This document shows positions 37,058-48,000 of a DNA stretch of 64,000 bases, one piece after another; positions within the stretch are counted from its first letter, which is position 1, and each line of letters begins with the position of its first letter. Source of the stretch: Polyangia bacterium (GTDB lineage: Bacteria; Myxococcota_A; Polyangia; Fen-1088); assembly GCA_036268875.1 (NCBI GenBank), contig DATATI010000074.1, positions 62,001 through 126,000 of the forward strand, in the 5' to 3' direction. The position numbers and the translations under genes are program-made. Below the pieces are notes generated by a model. The model searched no databases, was not told the origin of the DNA, and saw only the letters and a program-made list of their open reading frames with translations.

Positions 37058-38865
37058 AGCGCCGCCTCGGCCAGCGCTTCGGCGGCCAGTTGCTCGCGGT
37101 AAAGCTGGGCGTAAAGGCCGCCGCCGGACAGAAGCTCGCGGTGCGTGCCGCGCTCGCTGACGCGGCCGGCGTCGAGGACCAGAATTTGATCGGCGTCCTT
37201 CACCGCCGCCACCCGGTGCGAGATCAAGATCGACGTGCGCCCCTTCAAGATCGGCCGCAGCCGGGTGAGGATCTCTTTCTCCGTGCTGGCGTCCACCGAC
37301 GACAGCGAATCGTCCAGGATCAAGATGCGCGGCTGCGCGGCCAGGGCCCGGGCCAGCGCCACCCGCTGCCGTTGTCCGCCGGAAAGGGTGATGCCGCGCT
37401 CGCCGACCATCGTGTCGTATCCGTCGGGCAGCACCGCCAGATCCGGACCCAGGCCGGCGGCTTCGGCGGCGGCGTGAACGGCCGGATCGGCGGCGCCGGC
37501 GCCAGGATGAGCGAAGCCGATGTTCTCGGCGACGGTGGCGGAGAACAAGAACGCCTCCTGAGGCGCGTACCCGATGAGGGCGCGCAAGCGCGAAAGCGGG
37601 ATCTCCCTGATGTCGCGGCCGCCAATCAACAGCGTTCCCGGCGCCACCTCTTGCAGGCGCGGGATGGTGTCCACCAGCGTGGTCTTGCCCGAGCCGGTCG
37701 GCCCGACGATGGCCAGCGTTCCGCCGGCCGGCAGGGCGAACGAGACGTTGTCCAGCACCAGGCGTTCGCCGCGCGTGACGCTGAGGCCGCGCGCCTCGAT
37801 CGACGGGTTCAGCGCTTCGCCGGCGTCTCCGTCGCCGCCGGTGCTGGCGGCCACCGCATCGCTGTCGCGGATCTCGCAGGTCGTGCCCAAAAGCTCGCGC
37901 ACCCGGTTCCAGCCCGCCATCCCGCGCTGCCAGATCGACAGCACGAACCCCAGCGCCACGGTCGGCCACGACAGATACGCCAGGTAGGCGTTGAAGGCGG
38001 TCAATCCGCCGATGGTCATGTGTCCGGCGATCACTTCGCGTCCGCCCGCCCACAACACGATCAGGGTGCCCAGCGCGGCGATGACCGCGAAGAACGGCGT
38101 CAGGATGCCGCGCGCCCGCACCAGGCGCAGCGATCGCTGCAGATAGGTGTCGTTCAAGCGCGAGAAGATGGCGTGCCGTTCCGGTTCCAGCGCATAGCTC
38201 TTCACCACGGTGATGCCGGCCAGATCTTCCTGCAGCGCCGTCGACATGCGTCCCAGTTGATCCTGGATTTCGCGGCTGGCCCGATACATGGCCCGGGAAA
38301 ACGCCCGACCGCCCAGCACCAGCGCGGGATACGGAATCAGCGCGATCAGCGTCAGCGACGGGCTGAGCTGGATGAGCAGGAACAAGCCGGTGCTGTAGAC
38401 GATCGCCGTGTTCACCAGGTTCAGAAGCCCCGGACCGAACAACAACCGGACCGTGCCAAGGTCGTTGGTCAGCCGCGACATCACGTCGCCGGTGGCGTGC
38501 TGGCGATAGAACGCGGCGTCCATGCGCAGCAGATGCCCGAAGAGATCGCGGCGCAGCGTGTATTCGATGTTGCGGCCGGCGTTGAAGATCAGCATGCGCG
38601 AGTAAGTGCGAATCACCGCCTGCATGAGGGCCAGGCCGGCAATCCACAGCGCGTCGTGCCTGACCAAACCATAGACGTCCGACACCCGTCCGACCGTGCC
38701 GGCGTGGCGAAGGGCATCGATGGCATCCTTCAACAGCCAGGGAATCGCCAGCGCGAAACCGTTCGTCACCGCGAGACACAGACAACCGGCGGCGATCCGC
38801 GCCGCCTCCGGTCGCATGCGTCCCCACAATGTGTCGGGACCGGTGCTTGCTTCGCGAACGTCCAT
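37054..38865 (-). CDS. ABC exporter half-transporter, subunit with degenerate Walker B (Asp)
   Basis: A 603-residue TM-NBD protein. ATG at 38865 is chosen; a GTG at 38913 would add 16 residues. Six TM helices (about 25-310), then Walker A GPTGSGKTT, canonical signature LSGGQRQRVALARAL, and Walker B LILDDSLSSVD, in which Asp replaces the catalytic Glu; the switch His is in ISHRVAAV. This is the degenerate-site subunit of the heterodimer with the overlapping downstream gene. The pair is divergent from the giant TPR gene. Confidence 0.92.
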   Translation of the reverse strand: MDVREASTGPDTLWGRMRPEAARIAAGCLCLAVTNGFALAIPWLLKDAIDALRHAGTVGRVSDVYGLVRHDALWIAGLALMQAVIRTYSRMLIFNAGRNIEYTLRRDLFGHLLRMDAAFYRQHATGDVMSRLTNDLGTVRLLFGPGLLNLVNTAIVYSTGLFLLIQLSPSLTLIALIPYPALVLGGRAFSRAMYRASREIQDQLGRMSTALQEDLAGITVVKSYALEPERHAIFSRLNDTYLQRSLRLVRARGILTPFFAVIAALGTLIVLWAGGREVIAGHMTIGGLTAFNAYLAYLSWPTVALGFVLSIWQRGMAGWNRVRELLGTTCEIRDSDAVAASTGGDGDAGEALNPSIEARGLSVTRGERLVLDNVSFALPAGGTLAIVGPTGSGKTTLVDTIPRLQEVAPGTLLIGGRDIREIPLSRLRALIGYAPQEAFLFSATVAENIGFAHPGAGAADPAVHAAAEAAGLGPDLAVLPDGYDTMVGERGITLSGGQRQRVALARALAAQPRILILDDSLSSVDASTEKEILTRLRPILKGRTSILISHRVAAVKDADQILVLDAGRVSERGTHRELLSGGGLYAQLYREQLAAEALAEAAL

Positions 38866-38949
38866 CTCGAGCCGCGGAAGTCTAGTCGCAAGATCGTCCG
38901 CCGTCCGCAACACGATTTCCGACGGTGCCGGCGCGCCCAGCTTTACACG

Positions 38950-38979
38950 TTGAACCCGCGAAACCGCTGGGGCTATAGT
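38950..38979 (+). promoter_or_regulatory. Sigma70-like promoter of the giant TPR gene
   Basis: A -35 box TTGAAC (38950-38955), an 18-base spacer and a -10 box TATAGT (38974-38979). Transcription would start near 38986, about 20 bases before the ATG at 39006. It stands out against the GC-rich background and is the only evident housekeeping-type promoter in the 140-base divergent region. Confidence 0.5.
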
Positions 38980-39005
38980 CGGGAGTCGCCTCGAGCGATC
39001 AACTC

Positions 39006-42000
39006 ATGACCACTGACGTTTCTACCGCCCTGGCCACGCTGCAACTGGATCCCGACAACTCGCAGGCCTTGAAGGCGCTGGCGGCGGTTCACCCTGGCAA
39101 TGGCAGCGGCGTCGACCGCCAGGATCTGTCGAAAGAGCTGTCGGACGCCCGCCGCTTTCACCGCGAGCGCAGCGACTTCGACCTGTGCGTGCAGCTCATC
39201 GATCTCGAGCTCGGGTGGACGCAGGACCGCACCCGCCGCGCCGATCTGCTGCACGAGAAGGGCCGCATTCTCAGCGACGAGCTCTTGCGCGATCAGGACG
39301 GACAGGCCTGCGTGCGCGCCGCGCTGGAGGCCGATCCGCAGCACGGACCATCACGCGAGGCGCTGTCGCAGATGGCGCTGGTCCAAAGCAACTGGAAGCC
39401 CATCGCCGCGCGATACCTGCAGCAGGCCGAGCAGGCCAAAGACGCCACGCTGGCCTCCAGCCTGTACGGTTCGGTGGCCGACTTTCACCTGAAGTACGCG
39501 GCGTCGACCCAGGATGGCGAGGCGTTCTTGCGCAAGAGCCTCGAGCACGATCCGCGCAACCGGCGCTCGGGCTTGCACCTGGAACGCCTGCTGCGCGACG
39601 CCGGACGCTGGGACGATCTGCTGCCGCTTTATGTCAAGCGCGCCGAGGGCGCGACGGCGCGCGACGAACGCGCGCTGGCCGAGGTGGCGGCCGCCGAGCT
39701 CTTGGCCCGCATCAACCGCCCCGACGAGGCGCTGCTGCACTATCGCAAGGCGCTGGAGGCGAACCCGATCGAACACCGCGCCCTGCGGCCGGTGGTGGCG
39801 TCACTGACCAAGAGCGCGAACTGGCCGGAGCTCACCAAGGTCCTCGAGAACGCCGCCCGCACCAAGCGCGGCGAGCAAGATGTCGCGCTGCTGGTCGAGC
39901 TCGGCATGCTGCTGTGGAAGCGGCTGAACGAAACCGCGCAGGCCGAGTCCTACTTCCGTCGCGTGCGCAAGGTCGACCCGTCGAACCGGGAGATGGTCGA
40001 GTTCTACCGCGCCTATTACACCGAACGAAACGAGCTGCCGCAGCTTCTGTCGGTGCTGGCGCAGGCGCAGAAGACCGAGACCGACGTCGATCGCCGGGTG
40101 GCGATGGGCATCGAGATGGCGCGCGCCGCCGACCAGCGTCCCCAGAACGCCGAGAAGTCCATCGAGCTGTGGAAGGGACTGCTGCGTCTCAAGCCCCACC
40201 TGCCAGAGGCGGTGCAGTCGCTACGGCGGCTTTACACCCGCACCGAAAAATGGAACGCGCTGCTCGAGCTGCTGAAAGAGGATCTGGAAACGGTTCCCGG
40301 CGCTGGCGTCGACGAGAAGGTCAACCGATATCTGGAGATCGTCGCCATCTACCGCGACCACCTGAACCTGGACGTCATGGTGGTGAACACGTACCTGAAC
40401 GTCCTGGCGCTCAAGCCCGATCACCCGGCGGCGCTGGCGGCGCTGGCCGTGCGGTACGAAGCCCAGGGGCGCTGGACGGATCTGATCCAGGTTCTCACTC
40501 GGCAAGCGGACGCGCTGCACGATCCGGCCGAGAAGGTCGCGCTGCACCGGCGCGTCGCCTCGCTGTGGGCCGAGAAGCTGGGCAAGCACCACAACGCGGT
40601 GGCCAGCCTGGAAAAGATCCTGGAGGCCACGCCGGGCGACGGCGAGACGCGCACCCGCCTGAAGGAGCTTTACACCCGCAGCCGATCCTGGCGGCAGCTT
40701 TTAGAGGTTCACCGCAAAGAGCTGGCTTTCATCACGCCGGCCGAACAAAAGCAGCGCCTGACCGAGATGGCCCGCATCGCCGCCGATCGCCTGAGCGACC
40801 TGCGCGAGGCGATCAATCTTTGGAACCAACTACTGGCCATCGACAGCCACGATCCGGACGCGCTGGCCGGTTTGAGCGCGCTTTACGAACGCGAGCGGCG
40901 CTGGCCGGCGCTGATCGAGGTGCTGGAACGACAGAGCCACAATGCTTCGAGCGATCCCACCGCCGAGCTGCCGCTCTTGGAACGGCGCGGGATGCTGCTG
41001 TACGAAAAGATGGGCGCCGGTCCGGCGGCCATCGATGTGTTTCGGCGCATCCAGACGGTGCAGCCGGGGAACGCGCGTGCCACCCGGGCGCTGCGCGAGA
41101 TCTATGCGCAGCTCGGTGACTTTGCCGCGCTCGAGGCGCTGTACGTCGAGCAGGGCGCCTTCGGCGAGCTGTGCGATCAATTGACCGCGCTGGCCGATCG
41201 CACCGCCGACATGGCGGCGCGCACGCGCCTTCTAGAACGGGTGGCGTTGCTGGCCACCGAGAAGCTGCGCCAGCCGGAGCGCGCGTTGAAGGCGTACGAG
41301 CGCATCCTGGCGACGGATCCGCACAACCGAAAAGCAGCGCAGGCGCTGGTGCCGCTTTATCGGGCGGCGCAAAAGTGGCCCCGCCTGCTCTCGACGTACG
41401 AGGCGCTGCTGGCGCCCCCCGCCGCCGCCGACATGAGCGTGAGCGAGCGGCTGGAGTTGCTCGCCGACGCGCGCCAGGTCTGCGAGCAGCGCCTTGGTTC
41501 GAAGTCGCTGGCCTTTCAGTGGTGCGCCCGCGCCTTCGAAGCGTCGCCGCGCGACCCGGCGGTGATCGCCGATCTCGATCGTCTGGCCGCCGAGGCCGAC
41601 GAGTGGGCGGGCCTGGCCGCGCTGTTCTCGCGCCGGTTGGAGGTCAGCAAGGATCGCGACGAACGGCTGTGGCTGTTGCGACGGTCGCTGCGCATCGCCA
41701 CCAGCCGGCTTTACAAACCGCTGGAAGCCCGGCGCTTCGCCGAAGAAATTCTGGCCCTCGGCGGCGGCATTGATCAGGAAGCGGACACCGCGCTGGAGCA
41801 GATCTTCACCCAGGGCAAGGCCTGGCCGGATCTGGCCAAGCTGCTGCACGACCGCGTCTCACGCCTGACCGACGCCGGCGAGAAGAGCCGCCTGCTCTTC
41901 AAGATTGCCCAGTTAGAAGAAGAGAAGGTCGCCGATCTCTCGGCCGCGGCCAGGACGCTGGAAGCGATCGTCGGCCTCGAGCCCGGCAATGAACGGGCGC

Positions 42001-45000
42001 TGCGCGCGCTGGTGCGCGTGCTGGAAGCGCGGCAAGACTGGGCGGGCCTGGCGCAGGCGCTCACGCGCGAGCTCACCATTCGGCAAGGATCGGCCAGCGA
42101 TCGGGAAGAGCTGCTGCTCCGCATCGGGCAGTTGCAGGAGTCGCGCCTGCACGATTTGTCGGCGACCTTCGCCACCTACCGAGAGGTGCTGCAAGGCAAT
42201 CCGCTCAGCGCGGCGGCGGTGGCGGGTCTCGAACGCATCGGTGCTGCGGCGGGCATGGACAAGGTGGAGATCGCGCGCCTGTCCGTGCCGCTTTATCAGC
42301 GCACTGACAACGCCGCCAAATTGGCCGCGGCGCTCGAGACCCTGGCCGAGGCCGATCAAGCGGCGGGCGGCGGCGAGGCGCTCAAGCATCTACAGAAGCT
42401 GCGCGCGCTTTACACCGGGCCGCTGAAGGACCCGGCGGCGGCGTACCGGGTGGGGCTGCGGCTTTTTACCTCTGATCCAGCCGATCAACAGAACCGTGAA
42501 CAGCTTTTGGCGGTTGCCGCCGAGACCGAGTCGGTGCCCGATCTGGTCGAGCGGATGCGCGCGGTGGCCGGCGCCACCAAGGACCAGAAATTGCGCCGCG
42601 ATCTGCTGGTCGAGATCGCCGAGCTGCACGAGCAGCGCCTGGGCCGGGCCGGCGACGCCGAGCGCGTCTATTCGGAGATCCTGCAGGTCGAGCCGATGCA
42701 CGCCGGCGCCTTTCGGGCCCTGGCGCGCCTTTATCGCGACGGCGAGCGCTGGCAAGATCTGCGCGCGCTGCTGGAAGCGCGGCAGTCGCAGCTCAGCGAG
42801 CCGCGCGAGCGCCTCGAGCTACTGGCCCAGATCGCCGAGATCGACGAATCGGTCCTGGAGGACGGCGACCACGCGGTGCAGAGCTATGAAATGATGCTGC
42901 GGCTGGATCCCGCCGACCTACGCGCCCATCGCGCGCTGGATCGGCACTACGCCGCCCGCGAGCGCTGGCCCGATCTGGAGGCGCTTTTGGGCGCGCGCAC
43001 GGCGCTGGCCTCGGCGGCCGAGGTGCCGGAGCTGGAGTTTCGCCGCGCCGAGCTTCGCATCACCAAATTCGACGACGTCGAGGGCGCTCTGGGCCTGTTG
43101 GAGTCGATCGTCGAGCGCGCGCCGGCGCACGAAGGGGCGCGGCGGCTTCTTGAACGCTTGCTGACCTTGCCGGCCTACCGGCAGCGGGCCTCGAAGATCC
43201 TCGAGCCGCTTTACGAAGCCAGCGGCGCCTGGGCCCGGCTGGTCACCGTGCTGGAGATGCAGCGCGAGGCCTTGCAAGGTCCGGCGGCGGCGGTGCTGCT
43301 GGCCCGCATCGCCGATCTGCAGGAAAACAAGCTGCAGGCGCGCACCGCGGCGCTGGCCACCTGGCGCCAGGTGCTGGCCGCCGAACCGGCGCACCCCGAC
43401 GCCCTGACCGAGATCGAACGCCTGGCCACCACGCTGGAGCGTTTTTCCGAGCTGGTGGACGTGTATCAAGAACTGGCCTTCAGCCGCGACACCGGCGATC
43501 TGAACGGCCGCGCTGATCTGCTGTCGCGGGCGGCGCGCCTTTACGCCGGCCGCCTCAACAACCGGCGCGCGGCCATCGACGTCTGGAAGCTGGTCCTGAA
43601 CCTGGATCCAAACAACGTCGAGACGGCGCGTCCGGCGGCGGCGGCCCTGGAAAGCCTTTACGCCGAGACCGGCGACATCGTCTCGCTGGTGAAGATCCTG
43701 CGCCAGGAAGCGCGCTGGGCCGAATCGACCGCCGATCGCAAGGCCATCTTGTTCCGCGTCGCCGGCCTGGAAGAAAAGTCGCTGAACGACACCGAGGCGG
43801 CGGTCGGCACGCTGCGCGCGATCCTGGAGATCGATCCCGAGAACCGCGAGGCCATCGACGCCCTAGAGCGCATCTTCGATTCCGGTTCGCAGCACCGGCA
43901 GCGGGTGGAGATCTTGCGCAAGCGCATCGATCTGGCGTCCGACCCGGCGGCCCGGCAAGAGCTGTGGCGGCGGGTGGCGAGCCTCCTCGAGCACGACGTC
44001 GGTGACGTCGAAGAAGCCATCGCCGCCTGCGTGAGCATCCTCGACGAGAACCCCGAGGACGCCAGCGCCCTGGACACGCTGGCGCGGCTGTACCAGCAGC
44101 AGAACCGCCACCGTGATCGCCTCGAAATCCTCGAACGGCGGTTGGCCCTGGCCAAGCGCGACGGTTCGGCGCGCGACACGGCCGTGCGGGTGGAGATTCT
44201 GCGGCAGATCGCCGGCCTTTTGGAAGGTCCGCTCGGCGATCCGGCGGACGCTCTCGAGCGCTGGCGCGAGATCCTGCCGCTATCGCCCGGCGATCCGGAG
44301 GCGCTGGCGGCGCTGGAGCGCTTCCTGCAGCCGGGCGTCGACACCGGTCTGCGCCTGGCCGCCGCGCAAGCGGTCGAGACGATGTACGAAGCGGCGGGCA
44401 ACTGGGCCGCGCTGGCGGCGGTGGTCCAGGTCTACATCGAATCGCAGGACGATCCGCGCGTTCGCGTCGAGCAGCTGGCTCGGCTGGCGGCGCTGCAAGA
44501 GACCAAGCTGCGCGATCCGGAAAGCGCCTTTCGTTCTTACGGACTGGCCATCCGCGAGGCGATCAGCGAGCCCGAATTGCCGTCGTTCCTGGACGCGTAC
44601 GAAAGACTGGCAGGCGCGTCGCGCGGGGCCGAGGTGGCCTCGCTTTACCGCGACATCACCCCTGACGTCTTCGATGAAGGCATCAAGCTGCGCCTCGATC
44701 GTTTCGTCGCCGAGGCGTCCCGCCGCGCCGGCGATCTGGAGGGGGCGGCAGAGTTTTATCGCCGGGTTCTTGATCGTGTCCCCGACGACGACGTGTCGCT
44801 GGCAGCGCTGGAACAGATCTATCGCGACGAAGGCGACACCGCGCTTTTGTACGAGGTGCTGACCCGTCGGGCGGAGCTGGCGAAAGATCCGAACATCGAA
44901 CGGGGTTTGCGCTTGCAGCTGGGCGCGCTGGGCGAAAAGCAGCTTGGCCGCCTGGAAGACGCCGTCGCCTCGTACGAACGCGTGCTGGAGCTGGCCCCGC

Positions 45001-48000
45001 GCGAGCGCGAGGCCAGCGAGGCGCTGGATCGTCTTTACACCCAGACCGAGCGCTGGGGCGATCTGACGCGCTTCCTGGGACAGACGCTGGAACGCGGCCT
45101 GCCCGAGCGCGAAGTGGTGGCCATTCGTTTTCGTCTGGCCAACATCGAGAACGATCGCCAGCACGACAAAGAGCGGGCGCTGGAACACCTGCGCGTGGTC
45201 CTGAACGGCGACCCGGATCATCCGGGGGCGATCACCATGCTGGAAGGCATGCTGGACGATCTGTCCGTGCAGGGCGCCGCCGCCGAGCTGCTGGAGCCGG
45301 TTTATGCCGGCCGCGCCGATTGGCCGTCACTGATCAAGATCGGCGAGATTCGCCTGTTGCAGGTGGAAGAGCCGGCCGAGCGTCTGGCCTGGACCAAGCG
45401 CATCGCGCGTCTTTACGAAGAGCAGCTGGAAGATTTCGAAAGCGCGCTGCGCTGGTATGGCCGGGTCTTCCAAGAGGCGCCGACCGAACGACTGTCCGCC
45501 GAGCAGCTGCTGCGCCTGGCCGACAAGCTCAATCGCTGGCAGGACGTGGCCAGCTTGTTCGCCGATTATCTGGAAGGCGAGCTTTCAGAAGGCCCGGCGG
45601 TGCTGGAGGTCGTGCGTCGGGCGGCGGAGATCTTCGACCTGCGCTTGGGCAACCGGGAAGAGGCGCGCAAATACTATCGCCGCCTGTTCGAAGCCCGCCC
45701 CGACGACGCCGAGACCGCCGCGCTGGTGGAAGCCGCCTTCGAGCGCTGGGAAGCCTGGCTTGAGCTGCGCGCGCTTCACGACGAACGGTCGTCACGCGCC
45801 CCCGATGCGGCGACCAAGAAGGCGCTACTCCGGCGCAGCGCCAAGCTGGATGAGGAGCGGCTCGACGATCGCGGCCGGGCGGTGGGCACGCTGCGCGAGG
45901 TGCTGGAGATCGATCCGGCCGATCTCGACGCCGCCGCCGAGCTGGAACGGCTGCTGCGCGAAGATGGCCAGTGGCACGATCTGGCCGACCTCCTTTCTTC
46001 CAGCCTGAGCCGCGCCACCGCGCCGGCCGAGCGCGACGCCATCGCCTTCCGCCTGGGTAATCTGCTGGAATCCAAGCTAGAGGATCTGCCCGGCGCGATC
46101 GATCGCTACGCCGAGATCGTCGAGCGTACGCCCACCCACCGCGAGGCGGTGGCCGCGTTGGAACGTCTGGTGCGCGATCCCGACCACCGCTATCGCGTGG
46201 CCACCCTCCTCGAGCCGATCTACCGCAAGGCGGGCGACTTCCGCCGGCTGGTGGTGGCGCTGGATGCCCAGCTGGACAGCGTCGAGGACCGCGACGATCG
46301 GGTGAAGATCCTGGGCGAGATGGCCGACATCTATCAGCGGCTGGCCCGGCTGGATCTGGCCTTCGAATGTCGCAGCCGCGCCTGGTTGGTCGACGTCAGC
46401 TCGCAGCCGGCGCTGGCGGCGTTGCAGAACCTGGCTTCGTCGGCGCGGCTTTACGCCCCGCTGACCGAGGCGCTGGAAAAGGGCGCCCAGGCCGCCATCG
46501 ATCCCGAACTGCAAGGCCAGCTGTGGTCGCTGGCGGCGCGCATCGTCGAGGAGTATCTCGGCGATCAGCCGCGGGCCATCGAGGCCTGGCGGCACGCCCT
46601 GGCGGCCCGGCCTGACGATCAGGCGACGTACGTGGCGCTGGAACGCCTGCTGACCGCGGCGGCGCGCATGACCGAGCTGGTCGAGGTGCTGGAGAAACAC
46701 CTGGAGCTGGCCACCAGCACCCACCACGGCGATCGCAAGCTGATCGCCAAGCGCATCGCCGTCCTTTACGAAGAGGCCCTGCGCCAGCCGGACAGCGCGG
46801 TGCGCGCCTGGCAAAGCGTGCTAGAGATCGACGACGCCGATCAAGAAGCGCTGGAGGCGCTGGCGGCGTTGTTCCAGCGCAGCTCGTCCTGGCGCGAGCT
46901 GGCCGAGATCTACGAGCGCAAGATCCTGCTCACGCAGACGGTGGCAGAAAGGCGCGGGCTGCGTTTGCAAGCGGCGCAGATCTACGACGACAAGCTGGGC
47001 GCGCCCGATGAAGCCGTCGGGCAGCTACGCGCCATCCTTGACGACGCCGAGAACGACAGCGAGGCGCTGGAAAGTCTGGACAAGCTCCTCACCCGCGAGG
47101 GCCGGCACGGCGATCTGCTGGAGGTGCTGGATCTGCGCCGAACCGCCGCCACCAGTTCGGCGGTGCGCGACGAGCTGGCCTTCCGCGCCGCCAAGCTGGT
47201 CGAGTCCGATCTGTCCGATACCGAGGCGGCCATCGGCCGCTTGCGGCAGATGCTGGCGGATTCCCCTGCACACGGGCCGGCGCGCGAGGCGCTGTGGACC
47301 ATCGCCCGCGGCAACGACTATCGGCTGTCGGCCATCGCCACGCTGGAGCCGATCCTGCGCGCGGCGGGCGACTGGGACGGGGTGGTCGAATTGCTCGAGC
47401 TGCGGCTGGCGGTCGAGGACGACGTCACCGGCCGCCTGCGCGTGCTGGCCGAGATCGCCCGCATCGACGAGTACGAACGCAAAGATCCCAAACGCGCCTT
47501 CGACGCCTGGGCCCGCGCGCTGATCGAAGAGGCCACCGCCGACGAGCCGCGCGAGGCGCTGGAGCGGCTGTCGGCCAGCCGCGGCGATTACGCCGGCCTG
47601 GCCCGGGTTTACGAGGAGCGGATGGACGCCACCTTCGACGCCGGCCTGCAACGGACGCTGGCCATCCGCCTGGCCGATCTTTATGAGACGCGCCTCACCG
47701 ACCTGAACAAGTCGGCCGAGTTTCTGCGCAAGGCCCTGAGCCTGCCCGGCGATGAGGCCGAGGTGCTGGCGGCGCTGGATCGCGTGCTGCGCCGGACCGG
47801 CGGTTACCACGACCTGGCCGAGGTGCTGGCGCGCGAGGCGGAGCTGGCGGCGGATCCCTCGGCGCAGGCGGATTTCTTGGCGTCGCTGGGCGAGATCCGG
47901 CTGCGCGCGATGGACGACGCCGAGGGGGCCCTCGGCGCCTTCCGCGAGGCCCTGGAGCGAAACCCCGCCCACCGCGGGGCGCGCGATGCGCTGGCCGAAC

